This document shows, piece after piece, positions 1-7,272 of a DNA stretch of 8,544 nucleotides; positions within the stretch are counted from its first letter, which is position 1, and each line of letters begins with the position of its first letter. The stretch lies in contig DJYX01000166.1 of the NCBI GenBank assembly GCA_002450295.1, positions 15,964 to 24,507 of the forward strand, given 5' to 3'. This DNA comes from Deltaproteobacteria bacterium UBA6967 (GTDB lineage Bacteria > SAR324 > NAC60-12). The notes under the pieces are model-generated. The model was not told where the DNA came from. It made no database searches and was given only the letters and a program-made list of their open reading frames with translations. The position numbers were made by a program, and so were the translations under genes.

Positions 1-1508
1 TGAATAGTAACAACGCAATCTATCGCTCACCCTCACAAATCAATCTCTACAATAGCGGACAGAGCGTTCCGGTTTTGCAGTTGCGATCCCCCAAAGCCTT
101 GAGACAGCTCAGGGGTGGGCTCATCTCCATGATCTTCCAAGAGCCAATGGCCAGTTTTGCTCCAGCAATTTCGCTTGGCAAGCAGATGGTGGAAACGATT
201 CAACTTCATCTTGGATTCGGCAAACACGAGGCGGAGCAAGAAGCTATTCATTGGCTTGGGCAAGTTGGATTAACCGAACCAGAGCGGCGATTGCGCCAGT
301 ATGTTCATGAATTGTCAGGAGGAATGCGCCAGCGGGTTATGATTGCTACAGCGCTCTCTACCAAGCCCAGACTTTTAATTGCTGATGAACCCACTACGGC
401 ACTTGATGTAACTATCCAAGCTCAAGTACTCGACCTATTGCTTGAACTTAGGCAGCGGTTCGGAATGGCAATGCTTTTCATCACACATGATCTGGGTGTC
501 ATTGGAAAAGTGGCCGATGATCTTTGTGTCATGCAATCTGGTCAGATTATAGAGGAAGGATCCGTTCAAAAAACACTCCTGACCCCATCTCACAAATACA
601 CAAAGCGCTTGCTGGCAGCAGTCCCTAGTCTCAAAAAACTACAGTTAAAACGTGAGGGAGCAACGAAATCGAGTGTGCAGAAACCTCCGAGTTCTCTCGT
701 GAAGGTAAAAGATCTGGATATTGTTTACGAAAGCAGTGCTGGATTGCTAAAACGGAGCAGTTTTACAGCTGTTTCAGCAGCTAATTTTGAGATTCCAACT
801 GGAAAGATTATTGGTCTTGTAGGAGAAAGTGGATCTGGAAAAACCAGTTTGGGAAGAGCTCTGCTAAAGGCCATTCCTTTCCAAACAGGAAGTATCATTT
901 ATCAGTTCAAGGATGACAAATTTGATCTGAATGGCCTGAGTGGCTCATCGCTAAAAGCTTTTCGTCAACATGCTCAAATGGTTTTTCAAGACCCGTATGG
1001 TTCTTTGAATCCACGCTTGACCGTCAGAGATATTATCGCAGAACCTTTGGAGGCCATGCAGTTGACACAAAATCGTAATGAAACTGATTTGCGAGTTCGT
1101 GAAATTGCAACACGTTGCCGACTGGACCTGGAGCATCTCAGACGTTTCCCCCACGCTTTCTCAGGCGGGCAAAGACAACGGATCTCTATTGCCAGAGCGC
1201 TGATTTGTCGTCCCTCCTTCATTGTCGCAGATGAAGCTGTTGCCGCACTAGACGTATCAATCCAGGCTGAAATTCTTGACCTCATGAAGGAACTACAGAA
1301 AGAACTGGGCCTGACAATTCTTTTCATCTCTCATGATCTCAGTGTAATCGCGAACCTTTGCGAACAAGTGATCGTCATGCAACATGGCAAAATTGTGGAG
1401 CAAGGCCCTGTGGAGCAAATTTTTCTCGAACCAAAAGAAGACTACACACGGAACCTGATTTCTGCCATTCCAACTCTCGATAACTTGGGAGGAATCAATG
1501 CCTCGTAA
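1..1508 (+). CDS. Oligopeptide-type ABC transporter, fused two-domain ATP-binding protein (5' end outside window)
   Basis: This protein would power import of a small solute by a Dpp/Opp-family transporter (peptides, glutathione, opines and similar). Two ABC ATPase domains are joined in one chain, as in YejF and GsiA. Domain 1 shows a Q-loop MIFQEP (near 132-149), signature LSGGMRQ (312-332), Walker B LLIADEP (372-392), an H-loop His (486-488) and an oligo_HPY-like tail. Its Walker A is missing because the frame stays open leftward to the window edge (first full codon at 3). The TTG at 75 is therefore not the start. Domain 2 is complete: Walker A GESGSGKT (822-845), Q-loop FQDP, signature FSGGQRQR (1158-1181), Walker B with D at 1230 and E at 1233, and an H-loop His at 1332-1334. 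Domain 2 has ADEAVAALD where Dpp/Opp proteins usually have a Pro after DE; the catalytic Glu is kept. The 3' end overlaps the next gene by 11 bp. The family call is secure; the substrate is unknown. Confidence 0.95.
   Translation, partial: NSNNAIYRSPSQINLYNSGQSVPVLQLRSPKALRQLRGGLISMIFQEPMASFAPAISLGKQMVETIQLHLGFGKHEAEQEAIHWLGQVGLTEPERRLRQYVHELSGGMRQRVMIATALSTKPRLLIADEPTTALDVTIQAQVLDLLLELRQRFGMAMLFITHDLGVIGKVADDLCVMQSGQIIEEGSVQKTLLTPSHKYTKRLLAAVPSLKKLQLKREGATKSSVQKPPSSLVKVKDLDIVYESSAGLLKRSSFTAVSAANFEIPTGKIIGLVGESGSGKTSLGRALLKAIPFQTGSIIYQFKDDKFDLNGLSGSSLKAFRQHAQMVFQDPYGSLNPRLTVRDIIAEPLEAMQLTQNRNETDLRVREIATRCRLDLEHLRRFPHAFSGGQRQRISIARALICRPSFIVADEAVAALDVSIQAEILDLMKELQKELGLTILFISHDLSVIANLCEQVIVMQHGKIVEQGPVEQIFLEPKEDYTRNLISAIPTLDNLGGINAS
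1487..1493 (+). promoter_or_regulatory. Ribosome binding site of the PMH-like gene
   Basis: GGGAGGA lies 4 bp before the ATG at 1498, inside the last codons of the ABC ATPase gene. It is a strong Shine-Dalgarno match. With the 11 bp gene overlap it supports this ATG and suggests translational coupling to the ATPase. Confidence 0.75.
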
Positions 1509-3009
1509 GGTTCTGCTGATCACAGCTGATCAGTTCCGGTTCGACCATCTTGGATGTACAGGGCATCCCCTCAAACCAACTCCAAATCTGGATGGCCTCG
1601 CAGCAGAGAGTTCTCTCTTTCTCAAACACTTCACGAACGCAATTCCTTGTGGCCCTTCAAGAGCATCGCTACACACTGGGCTCTATGCTTGTAATCACCG
1701 ATCGGTGACCAATGGGACTCCCCTTGACCGCAGGCATACCAACCTCGCTTTGGAAGTGCGCAAGGCTGGGATTGAGCCTTTACTTTACGGGTACAGTGAC
1801 ACCTCGGTGGATCCCAGACGCGCCCCTGCCAAGGATCCTAGTTTAGACACATTTGAAAGTATTTTACCCGGATTCAAATCGGTTGTTGATTTCAACCTTG
1901 GGTATTTGGAGGGCTGGCTAGATTGGCTTGAGGATCAGGGCTACGAAAGACCAGATCCATCAGAATCAGTCTTTCATCATTCTCCAGAGAAAATTACGGA
2001 AGGCCGATTCTGTGACGAACCTGCATTTTATGCTGCAGAGCATTCTGATACTGCTTACCTTACCCATCATGCCTGCCATACGATCCGCAATCATCGGAAC
2101 GAGGATTGGTTCATTCATCTGTCCCTATTGAGACCACATCCTCCCTTGATTGCACCTGCGCCCTATAATCGTCTTTATGATTGGAGAGAGTTACCTCTTC
2201 CACAGAGAGGCAACTCAGTTTTGGGCGATGCGGCAATGCATCCTTTGTTAGAACTTTGGCAGCAAAAAATTGATTCAGTGGATTACTTTGGGAGCCAGGC
2301 AAATATGCTTCGGCTTTGTGATGAAGATATCCTCCGTACCAAAGCGGTTTACTTAGGGTTGATCACAGAGGTTGATAAAAATCTTGGGAAGATTTTTGAT
2401 TTATTGAAAGAAACAGGACAGTGGGACGATACTTTGATCATTTTCACAAGTGATCACGGAGAGCAGTTAGGCGACCATCATTTGTGGGGAAAGGGAGGCT
2501 GTTTCGACTCATCATGGCATATTCCACTGATCCTACGGAATCCCAAAATCCCAGCCAGTCATGGCATCACCATTTCGGCCTTCAGTGAACATGTTGACAT
2601 CACACCAACGATTTTGGCTTGGTTAGACCAGGAGATTCCATTGGCGATGGATGGTAGAAGTTTACTACCTAATTTGCAGGCTGAAAGACTTGAGGACTGG
2701 AAAACAGGGGTGTTTTGTGAATTTGATTGGCGTTCACTGCCCCAGAGGCATGTAGAGCGAGACGAGGATAGGCGGTTCGAAAATCAACAACTTTGTCTAT
2801 GGAGAGATGATGATTTCAAATATGTTCATTTTGCCAAGCATCCTCCGCTACTGTTCGATTTGAAAAATGATCCGCATGAAACTACCAATCTTGCTGAAAA
2901 TCCTGCTTACCTTTCTGTCTGCAACAAATACCTCACAACTCTGCTCCAACATCGAATGCGGCACTCTGACCGCAATCTGACTCTCTGGCAACTCACCGAT
3001 GATCAATGA
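1498..3009 (+). CDS. Sulfatase-fold hydrolase, phosphonate monoester hydrolase (PMH)-like
   Basis: This is an alkaline phosphatase superfamily enzyme predicted to hydrolyse a phosphonate monoester, phosphodiester or sulfate ester in the cytoplasm; there is no signal peptide. Asp11 sits in the N-terminal metal-site motif LLITADQ. The formylglycine motif CGPSR begins at Cys51, so activity would need a formylglycine-generating enzyme encoded elsewhere. RPHPP carries His214. [11 protein letters not shown] carries metal ligands Asp319 and His320. The pattern (NHRSV and PLDRRH after the Cys motif, then LITEVD and [19 protein letters not shown]) and the spacing match, from memory, the Rhizobium/Burkholderia PMH group (Cys57, Asp324, His325) better than classical arylsulfatases. 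The length of 503 aa fits that group. The start is fixed by a good ribosome site, and the gene overlaps the ABC ATPase gene by 11 bp, so the substrate is probably imported first. The fold is certain, the PMH subgroup likely, the true substrate unknown. An arylsulfatase or choline-sulfatase-like role is the alternative. Confidence 0.92.
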   Translation: MPRKVLLITADQFRFDHLGCTGHPLKPTPNLDGLAAESSLFLKHFTNAIPCGPSRASLHTGLYACNHRSVTNGTPLDRRHTNLALEVRKAGIEPLLYGYSDTSVDPRRAPAKDPSLDTFESILPGFKSVVDFNLGYLEGWLDWLEDQGYERPDPSESVFHHSPEKITEGRFCDEPAFYAAEHSDTAYLTHHACHTIRNHRNEDWFIHLSLLRPHPPLIAPAPYNRLYDWRELPLPQRGNSVLGDAAMHPLLELWQQKIDSVDYFGSQANMLRLCDEDILRTKAVYLGLITEVDKNLGKIFDLLKETGQWDDTLIIFTSDHGEQLGDHHLWGKGGCFDSSWHIPLILRNPKIPASHGITISAFSEHVDITPTILAWLDQEIPLAMDGRSLLPNLQAERLEDWKTGVFCEFDWRSLPQRHVERDEDRRFENQQLCLWRDDDFKYVHFAKHPPLLFDLKNDPHETTNLAENPAYLSVCNKYLTTLLQHRMRHSDRNLTLWQLTDDQ

Positions 3010-3013
3010 GTTG
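2989..3013. repeat. 7-bp inverted repeat at the convergent gene junction
   Basis: CAACTCA (2989-2995) and TGAGTTG (3007-3013) are perfect inverted arms around an 11-nt loop that itself contains TGATCA. The right arm includes the stop codon of the PMH-like gene. The repeat lies between that gene and the oppositely directed small gene. It could form a hairpin in either transcript, but there is no T-run next to it. It is a weak candidate for a bidirectional terminator or 3' stabiliser. Confidence 0.35.
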
Positions 3014-3017
3014 TTCG

Positions 3018-3195
3018 TTAGCTCCTTGGGGCGCCTTCCAATCGTTTTTCCAACTCCTGCTCATAAGGAAGAATTTTGCGGACTTCTCGAATAAAATCCT
3101 CTGGAGATAGCATGCAAAACATTGGTAGCCTCCAGGACAACTCCATCATGAGATAAGTGTGAAGCTGAAATTCCAGAAACGCTCTGAAATTTTTT
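3018..3195 (-). pseudogene. Second-frame continuation of the small gene downstream of mltA
   Basis: From the A6 run to the stop at 3018, the -1 frame encodes about 57 protein-like residues, including LSPEDFIREVRKILPYEQ and ELEKRLEG. It has no convincing start or ribosome site of its own. Its frame is open from a TAA just upstream of the first frame's end, and its composition (charged, helix-prone) matches the first part of the gene. It is best read as the C-terminal part of one 137-residue protein separated by a one-base deletion. That could be a true mutation, an assembly error, or less likely programmed slippage, because the run is not a clean X-XXY-YYZ heptamer in the first frame. Confidence 0.45.
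3026..3049 (+). terminator. Possible weak intrinsic terminator of the ABC/PMH operon
   Basis: After the PMH-like stop, TTGGGG (3026-3031) can pair with CTTCCAA bases 3036-3041, giving four Watson-Crick pairs and two G-U pairs around loop CGCC. TCG and five Ts (3045-3049) follow. The stem is short and the T-run is three bases away. The site also lies inside the second-frame remnant of the opposite-strand small gene, so it may be chance. Confidence 0.25.
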
Positions 3196-3430
3196 CTCCA
3201 GATTGTTGAATCAGTTCCGTCCAAATCATCTTTGGTTGACCAGTTGCGGACAGTGATGACATAGACTTATTCTGATTTTCCTGCATGGTATTCCTCAATT
3301 GAACACTCTGCTCATTGCGGACTGCTTCAAAGACTTGCATTGAGATATCTAGATTGGTTCTGATTTTTCCAAGCAAGCTTTCAACTGCATGATTTAACAT
3401 GCCCTCATCAATTTCAAATTGAGTTACCAT
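3146..3430 (-). CDS. Small hypothetical protein, probably frameshifted; faintly phasin-like
   Basis: I do not recognise this family. The 94-residue frame is hydrophilic and helix-prone (LNHAVESLLGKIRTN, then VFEAVRNEQSVQLRN), with no signal peptide or membrane segment. The helical, Gln/Glu-rich look loosely recalls phasin-type granule proteins, but that is only an impression. It lies 19 bp after the mltA stop on the same strand, so it is probably cotranscribed with mltA. GGGGGAG ends two bases before the ATG at 3430, a short gap; an in-frame ATG at 3445 is the alternative start. The tail after Lys80 (ISERFWNFSFTLIS) looks out of frame. A one-base slip at the A6 run (3190-3195) would continue the protein in the next frame to 3018, giving 137 residues. 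The gene is probably real; its intact form is uncertain. Confidence 0.5.
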   Translation of the reverse strand: MVTQFEIDEGMLNHAVESLLGKIRTNLDISMQVFEAVRNEQSVQLRNTMQENQNKSMSSLSATGQPKMIWTELIQQSGEKISERFWNFSFTLIS

Positions 3431-3449
3431 AACTCCCCCTTTCATTCGA

Positions 3450-4670
3450 TCACTTCTTTGCCACTGTAGTTGATATCCCGCTCTCTGCATTCAACACTTC
3501 CTTACGTGCTACCAGCAGGAAAATCCTGCCATTTTCTTTCATTGGTCCTGCTATCTTTTCAGCGGGGGTTCCTCTCCCCCAGAAAATATCTGCCCTTCCA
3601 TGGCCTCTGATTGCCCCCCCTGTATCCTGAACAACTGCGAATCTTTGTAGTATTTCCTCTGAAGGTGAGATCTCTGAGGGCAGATTTGTTTCGTAGAAGA
3701 CCAATCCTCCCTTTGGCACAAGTCGATGATCCATTGCGATGGAGCGTTCAGGTGTTAGTGGTACTTCAATATTTCCCAAGGGACCGTCTCCGGGAATATG
3801 TCGAAAAAAAGTATAGCTGGGATTGTAGTTTAGGATTTCCTGCACTCGCTCTGGGTGATCATAAAGGTATTCTTTCAGTGCTTTCAAAGACATTTTTTCC
3901 CTAGGGATTTCCCCAAGTAATATTTTACCAATAGCCCGGTAAGGATGACCATTTTGATCAGCGTAGTTAACTCGATAAAGAACTTCGTTCGGCAACTCAA
4001 TCACACCAGAACCCTGAATTTGTAAGAAAAACAGCTCAATGTCATTGTTTACCCAAGCTAATGGAGTGGCACGACCTTGAAGGGAATTCTGATAGGAAAT
4101 CTCATCACGATCATCATATTTGACAAATTTTTGATCTACGATTTTCCCACGTAAAATCCCATTACCGTACTTCTCATTAAAGTTTCTCAAATTGACGGTC
4201 ACCAGATCGCTAGGCACTCCATATAAAGGGACCGGAAATTTTTCTGACTCATTCAAGCTACCTTTCAAGAGAGGTTCATAGTAACCAGTAAAGAAAGCCT
4301 GATTCTTCTCATTCAGACTTTCGAACCACAAAAAATCTTGCTGAAGTTTTTCAAGTCTTTCCACCTCAGGCAAATCAAGAATCCTCAAAAAGTGCTGATG
4401 AGAAGCAATCATCTCCTCAGGTGAATACCCAAAACTTCCATATTGAAATCGTTGATCTGTCGGTAACCGCTCATAATATTCAATAGAATGCCCCAGTGCT
4501 CGCTGTAAAGCCTCAAGATCAGGACTCGATTCGAGCTTCAATGCATTAATCTCCGCTATTGAAACGGGTCTAGGGTTCTCCGTTGTGGTGCTCGAAGTAC
4601 AACCAATCAATAATACGATAATTATCAGAACCCAACCCAAAGGCGGGAAAGATCTTATGATTCTAAGCAT
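3450..4670 (-). CDS. mltA: Membrane-bound lytic murein transglycosylase A (MltA), lipoprotein
   Basis: This enzyme cleaves peptidoglycan between MurNAc and GlcNAc with formation of 1,6-anhydroMurNAc, acting from the periplasmic face of the outer membrane. The N-terminus is a lipoprotein signal: positive residues, a hydrophobic stretch (about 11-22) and the lipobox LIGC with Cys24. Thr at +2 gives no inner-membrane retention signal. The MltA domain is recognised by TGYYEP (128-133) and LQIQGSG (216-222). The C-terminal 3D domain is recognised by AMDHRLVP (Asp314), VVQDTGGAIRGHGRAD (Asp349 and Asp361) and IFWG. One of these conserved aspartates corresponds to the catalytic acid of the family. 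The length of 406 aa is within the family range. The ATG at 4670 has only a weak purine stretch before it, but it is the start that gives a complete signal peptide. The gene is divergent from lpd and is followed closely by the small frameshifted gene. Confidence 0.95.
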   Translation of the reverse strand: MLRIIRSFPPLGWVLIIIVLLIGCTSSTTTENPRPVSIAEINALKLESSPDLEALQRALGHSIEYYERLPTDQRFQYGSFGYSPEEMIASHQHFLRILDLPEVERLEKLQQDFLWFESLNEKNQAFFTGYYEPLLKGSLNESEKFPVPLYGVPSDLVTVNLRNFNEKYGNGILRGKIVDQKFVKYDDRDEISYQNSLQGRATPLAWVNNDIELFFLQIQGSGVIELPNEVLYRVNYADQNGHPYRAIGKILLGEIPREKMSLKALKEYLYDHPERVQEILNYNPSYTFFRHIPGDGPLGNIEVPLTPERSIAMDHRLVPKGGLVFYETNLPSEISPSEEILQRFAVVQDTGGAIRGHGRADIFWGRGTPAEKIAGPMKENGRIFLLVARKEVLNAESGISTTVAKK

Positions 4671-4805
4671 GGCGATTTACTTTCTAGGGTTCTAAGTTGC
4701 TGGAGATGTGTCACTTGCTTCTCCGTGAAGGCTATGTCATACCCGATAGCAGAATTTTTGGAAACCAGAACTTGCTAGTTTGTTCCACCCATTCGGAGCT
4801 TGACC
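4671..4805. other. Divergent intergenic region between mltA and lpd
   Basis: These 135 bp must hold the promoters of both the mltA unit (leftward) and the lpd unit (rightward), unless transcription enters from elsewhere. I see no convincing sigma-70 -35/-10 pair on either strand. Two weak dyads are present: GGAGA/TCTCC (4702-4706 and 4720-4724) and GCTAT/ATAGC (4731-4735 and 4746-4750). Both have 5-bp arms and could easily be chance. Confidence 0.5.
4795..4798 (+). promoter_or_regulatory. Ribosome binding site that decides the lpd start
   Basis: GGAG sits 7 bp before the ATG at 4806 but only 1 bp before the in-frame TTG at 4800. The spacing favours the ATG. The resulting N-terminus, [12 protein letters not shown], matches the usual start of E3 lipoyl domains. 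Confidence 0.7.
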
Positions 4806-6572
4806 ATGAGTGTGATTGAAGTCCGTGTCCCAGATATCGGCGATTTTCAGGATGTGGAAATTATTGAGATCCTCGTGAAACCTGGGGATTCTGTTGAGGC
4901 CGAGACTAGTATGATCATGCTTGAATCAGACAAGGCCACGATGGATGTACCCGCACCTCAAGCAGGAGTGGTTTCAGAGTTACTGGTGAAAGTAGGTGAT
5001 CGGGTTTCTGAGGGCAGCTCAATCCTCAAAATGGAAGCAGCATCTATAACGGAGGGCAAGAACACTATTGAGAAACCACCGGAAACTACTTCCGTTGTGC
5101 AAGAACCACCTCAAGCAGCAACTCACTCAGGAAAAGCAGATCTTGAAGCACAAGTTGTTGTTTTGGGGTCTGGTCCTGGAGGGTACACTGCAGCTTTCCG
5201 AGCAGCAGACTTAGGACTAGACACCATTTTGATTGAAAAAGGAAAAATTGGAGGAGTTTGTCTAAACGTAGGCTGCATTCCCTCAAAGGCACTGCTTCAT
5301 GCTGCAAAGGTGATTGAGGAAGCCCAATCCATGTCAAGTCATGGGATCAAGTTTGGAACACCTGAGATTGATATAGACTCCCTACGCTCCTGGAAGGATA
5401 GCATTGTTGGGAAACTTGTTGGTGGTTTGACTGGAATGTCCAAGCAGCGGAAGGTCAGAGTCGTTGAAGGATATGGAGAGTTTTTAGATCCATTTCATAT
5501 TCGCGTTGCAAGTGAAGATGGCGGTTCCAAGACGATCAAATTTGAAAAAGCCATCATAGCAACTGGATCGGTGCCGGTCTCCTTACCATTCTTGCCCGAT
5601 GATCCAAGAATTGTTGATTCAACCGGTGCCCTTGAATTACGAAGTCGACCAAAAAAGATGCTCGTAATCGGAGGAGGTATCATTGGTTTAGAGATGGCCA
5701 CAGTCTATCATGCGTTGGGTGCAGAAATAACGGTTGTTGAGATGATGAAGGGACTCATGATGGGAGCAGACCGAGACGTTGTGCGACCCTACGAAAAGTG
5801 GATCAGTAAACGCTATGAGAATATTTGGTTGGAAACCCGAGTCACCAAAGTTGATGCATCTGAGGCAGGATTATTAGTAACTTTTGAAGGCAAATTGGCA
5901 CCTGCCGAGCCACAGCTCTATGATTTAATTCTCAGTTCTGTTGGTCGGGTCCCGAACGGCCTTAAAATCAGTGCTGACAAAGCGGGAGTAGCTGTTGATG
6001 AGCGTGGATTCATTTCTACAGATTCTCAAATGAAAACTAACGTGCCTCACATCTTTGCGATTGGCGATATTGTTGGCCAACCAATGCTCGCACACAAAGC
6101 GACCCACGAAGGTAAAGTGGCTGCCGAAGTTTGCGCAGGTATGAAATCTCATTTCGATGCGCGTGTGATTCCTTCAGTGGCTTACACAGATCCTGAAGTA
6201 GCTTGGGTTGGATTAACCGAAGAACAAGCTAAGTCTGACGGGATTGCTTATGGCAAAGGAATTTTTCCCTGGGCTGCTAGTGGTCGATCTCTCGCCCTTG
6301 GGCGGGATGAAGGGATGACGAAAGTCATTTTTGATGAGCATACCGATCAAATTCTAGGAGTCGCTATCGTGGGGCCCAATGCTGGAGATTTAATTGCGGA
6401 AGGTGCTTTGGCAATCGAGATGGGCTGTGACGCTTCTGATATCGGATCAACCATTCATCCACATCCAACGCTCTCAGAAACATTTGCCATGGCTGCAGAA
6501 GCTTTTGAAGGAACCATCACTGATCTGTACATGCCCAAGAAGAAATCAAAAACTCCATCAAAAGCCGCTTAA
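4806..6572 (+). CDS. lpdA: Dihydrolipoamide dehydrogenase (E3) with N-terminal lipoyl domain
   Basis: This flavoenzyme reoxidises dihydrolipoamide of 2-oxoacid dehydrogenase complexes and passes electrons to NAD+ in the cytoplasm. Residues 1-78 form a lipoyl domain with the attachment lysine Lys43 in [11 protein letters not shown] Pro/Thr/Gln-rich flexible linker covers about 79-114. The E3 body then follows: FAD motif GSGPGG (121-126), redox disulfide CLNVGC (Cys152 and Cys157), NAD-binding motif [10 protein letters not shown] (from 287), second FAD motif AIGD with Asp421, and the dimer-interface catalytic pair His553 and Glu558 in HPHPTLSE. At 588 aa it is about a lipoyl domain longer than plain E3, as in pyruvate dehydrogenase E3 of betaproteobacteria and Neisseria. 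The last residues are Lys-rich ([11 protein letters not shown]). No E1 or E2 gene is adjacent; upstream is divergent mltA. All catalytic residues are present, so it should be active. Confidence 0.97.
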   Translation: MSVIEVRVPDIGDFQDVEIIEILVKPGDSVEAETSMIMLESDKATMDVPAPQAGVVSELLVKVGDRVSEGSSILKMEAASITEGKNTIEKPPETTSVVQEPPQAATHSGKADLEAQVVVLGSGPGGYTAAFRAADLGLDTILIEKGKIGGVCLNVGCIPSKALLHAAKVIEEAQSMSSHGIKFGTPEIDIDSLRSWKDSIVGKLVGGLTGMSKQRKVRVVEGYGEFLDPFHIRVASEDGGSKTIKFEKAIIATGSVPVSLPFLPDDPRIVDSTGALELRSRPKKMLVIGGGIIGLEMATVYHALGAEITVVEMMKGLMMGADRDVVRPYEKWISKRYENIWLETRVTKVDASEAGLLVTFEGKLAPAEPQLYDLILSSVGRVPNGLKISADKAGVAVDERGFISTDSQMKTNVPHIFAIGDIVGQPMLAHKATHEGKVAAEVCAGMKSHFDARVIPSVAYTDPEVAWVGLTEEQAKSDGIAYGKGIFPWAASGRSLALGRDEGMTKVIFDEHTDQILGVAIVGPNAGDLIAEGALAIEMGCDASDIGSTIHPHPTLSETFAMAAEAFEGTITDLYMPKKKSKTPSKAA

Positions 6573-6577
6573 TTGCT

Positions 6578-6754
6578 ATGAAGTCGGTTGAGGTTGAAAC
6601 AACGAACACTGGTGCCCGTTTACGTTTCTTTGTGAGGCTTTTGCTCTATCTTCTGATTTTTGGGGGCTTGGTCTATGTTCAAGCCACCTTCTCTGGCGAT
6701 TTCAAATTGGTTGACTTGAGATCGGTTTGCTTTTGCACAAAAGCTACTAATTAA
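6578..6754 (+). CDS. Small predicted membrane protein, possibly truncated by frameshift
   Basis: This is a 58-codon ORF of unrecognised family, starting 5 bp after the lpd stop. A charged N-terminus (MKSVEVETTNTGARLRFF) leads into one clear transmembrane stretch of about 20 residues (VRLLLYLLIFGGLVYV), which suggests a single-pass anchor with the rest probably outside. The last residues (SVCFCTKATN) look out of frame. The +1 frame takes over from 6720 with protein-like sequence, so the gene may be longer and broken by one extra base between 6720 and 6752. No strong ribosome site is visible, so expression would rely on coupling to lpd. The membrane segment and tight spacing argue that it is real; its length is doubtful. 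Confidence 0.5.
   Translation: MKSVEVETTNTGARLRFFVRLLLYLLIFGGLVYVQATFSGDFKLVDLRSVCFCTKATN
6729..6744. repeat. Short perfect inverted repeat in the suspected frameshift zone
   Basis: GCTTTTG and CAAAAGC form perfect 7-bp arms around CA, or a 6-bp stem with a GCAC loop. It lies within the 32 bases where a frame change in the small membrane ORF would have to occur. It has no T-run directly after it, so it is a poor terminator. It might be a hairpin prone to sequencing error, a protein-binding dyad, or chance. Confidence 0.35.
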
Positions 6755-6807
6755 TTTCTCCTCAACCAAGGAAAATGCTTATCAACATCTAAAGCAAAAT
6801 CCCAAAG

Positions 6808-7272
6808 ATGAATCTTCGAAGATTTTATCTGCCTTTGATTTTTCTGAGCTGCTTCCTGCTAATCGGTTGTGGCAATCGGAATACTCGTTTTGGATTTGGT
6901 GTAGGAGTTCACATGGAGGCTCCTCCCGGCATGAAAAAAGGAATGGGGTTGAGTTCCTGGTATAGCAGCAGCAGCACAAGCTCCTCCACGATGACCAAAG
7001 AAGAGTTTATGGGAGCAGCACTGGATAAATTTATTCAGCAGGAGCACCCATTGATTGCAGAAGAACTCGCTATGGGAGAAGGCCCTCGCCTTGAAGCTCT
7101 TGTGACTCTGGCAATGGTACCTAAACGAGAACAATCACTCTGGCTGAACAGTATTCGCAGGAATTGCTTTGAAAAAAATATTCATCATCCAGAAGCATGT
7201 TTAAGTCAGCAGGCAAAGGAACAACAAAAAAAGTCACTACAAAAACGTAAAGAGGCTGTCGATGTCTCTTGA
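6808..7272 (+). CDS. Serine-rich hypothetical lipoprotein, weakly DUF3015-like
   Basis: This 154-residue protein has a lipoprotein signal peptide: NLRR, a hydrophobic core, and lipobox LIGC with Cys21. Gly at +2 gives no Asp retention signal, so the outer membrane is likely. After a Gly-rich stretch comes a low-complexity serine segment (about 49-70, SSWYSSSSTSSSTMT), then a helical domain (71-135). In that domain, FIQQEHPLIAEELAMGEG and RLEALVTLAMVP recall the C-terminal part of DUF3015 proteins. That resemblance is from memory and weak. Two further cysteines (120 and 131) could form a disulfide. The tail is Lys/Gln-rich. A TAA at 6790-6792 in the same frame limits the start to the ATG at 6808, which lacks a strong ribosome site. 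The 3' end overlaps the pentapeptide gene by 11 bp, so the two are probably translated together. Function is unknown. Confidence 0.8.
   Translation: MNLRRFYLPLIFLSCFLLIGCGNRNTRFGFGVGVHMEAPPGMKKGMGLSSWYSSSSTSSSTMTKEEFMGAALDKFIQQEHPLIAEELAMGEGPRLEALVTLAMVPKREQSLWLNSIRRNCFEKNIHHPEACLSQQAKEQQKKSLQKRKEAVDVS
7251..7255 (+). promoter_or_regulatory. Ribosome binding site of the pentapeptide-repeat gene
   Basis: AGAGG lies 6 bp before the ATG at 7262, within the end of the lipoprotein gene. It supports this start and translational coupling. Confidence 0.6.

Noticed and set aside
75..77. TTG as the start of the ABC ATPase
   Set aside because: The frame is open to the left edge and the first domain would lack its Walker A, so the gene begins outside the window.
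986..1327. Long antisense ORF within the ABC ATPase gene
   Set aside because: Its Ser/Arg-rich product is the mirror of conserved ABC motifs on the other strand, with no ribosome site.
4715..4743. Sigma-70-like promoter TTGCTT with CATACC for lpd
   Set aside because: Only about half of the consensus bases match in each box; not better than chance.
4800..4802. TTG as the start of lpd
   Set aside because: It lies 1 bp after the GGAG ribosome site; the ATG at 4806 has proper spacing and the expected lipoyl-domain N-terminus.
5086..5337. Antisense ORF within lpd
   Set aside because: Leu/Gln-rich low-complexity product opposite the linker and FAD motif of lpd; a shadow frame.
6775..6792. Five-codon ORF MLINI with AAGGAAA before it, as a leader peptide
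   Set aside because: It is too short to judge, with no regulatory codon pattern and no attenuator hairpin; it only sets the upstream limit for the lipoprotein start.
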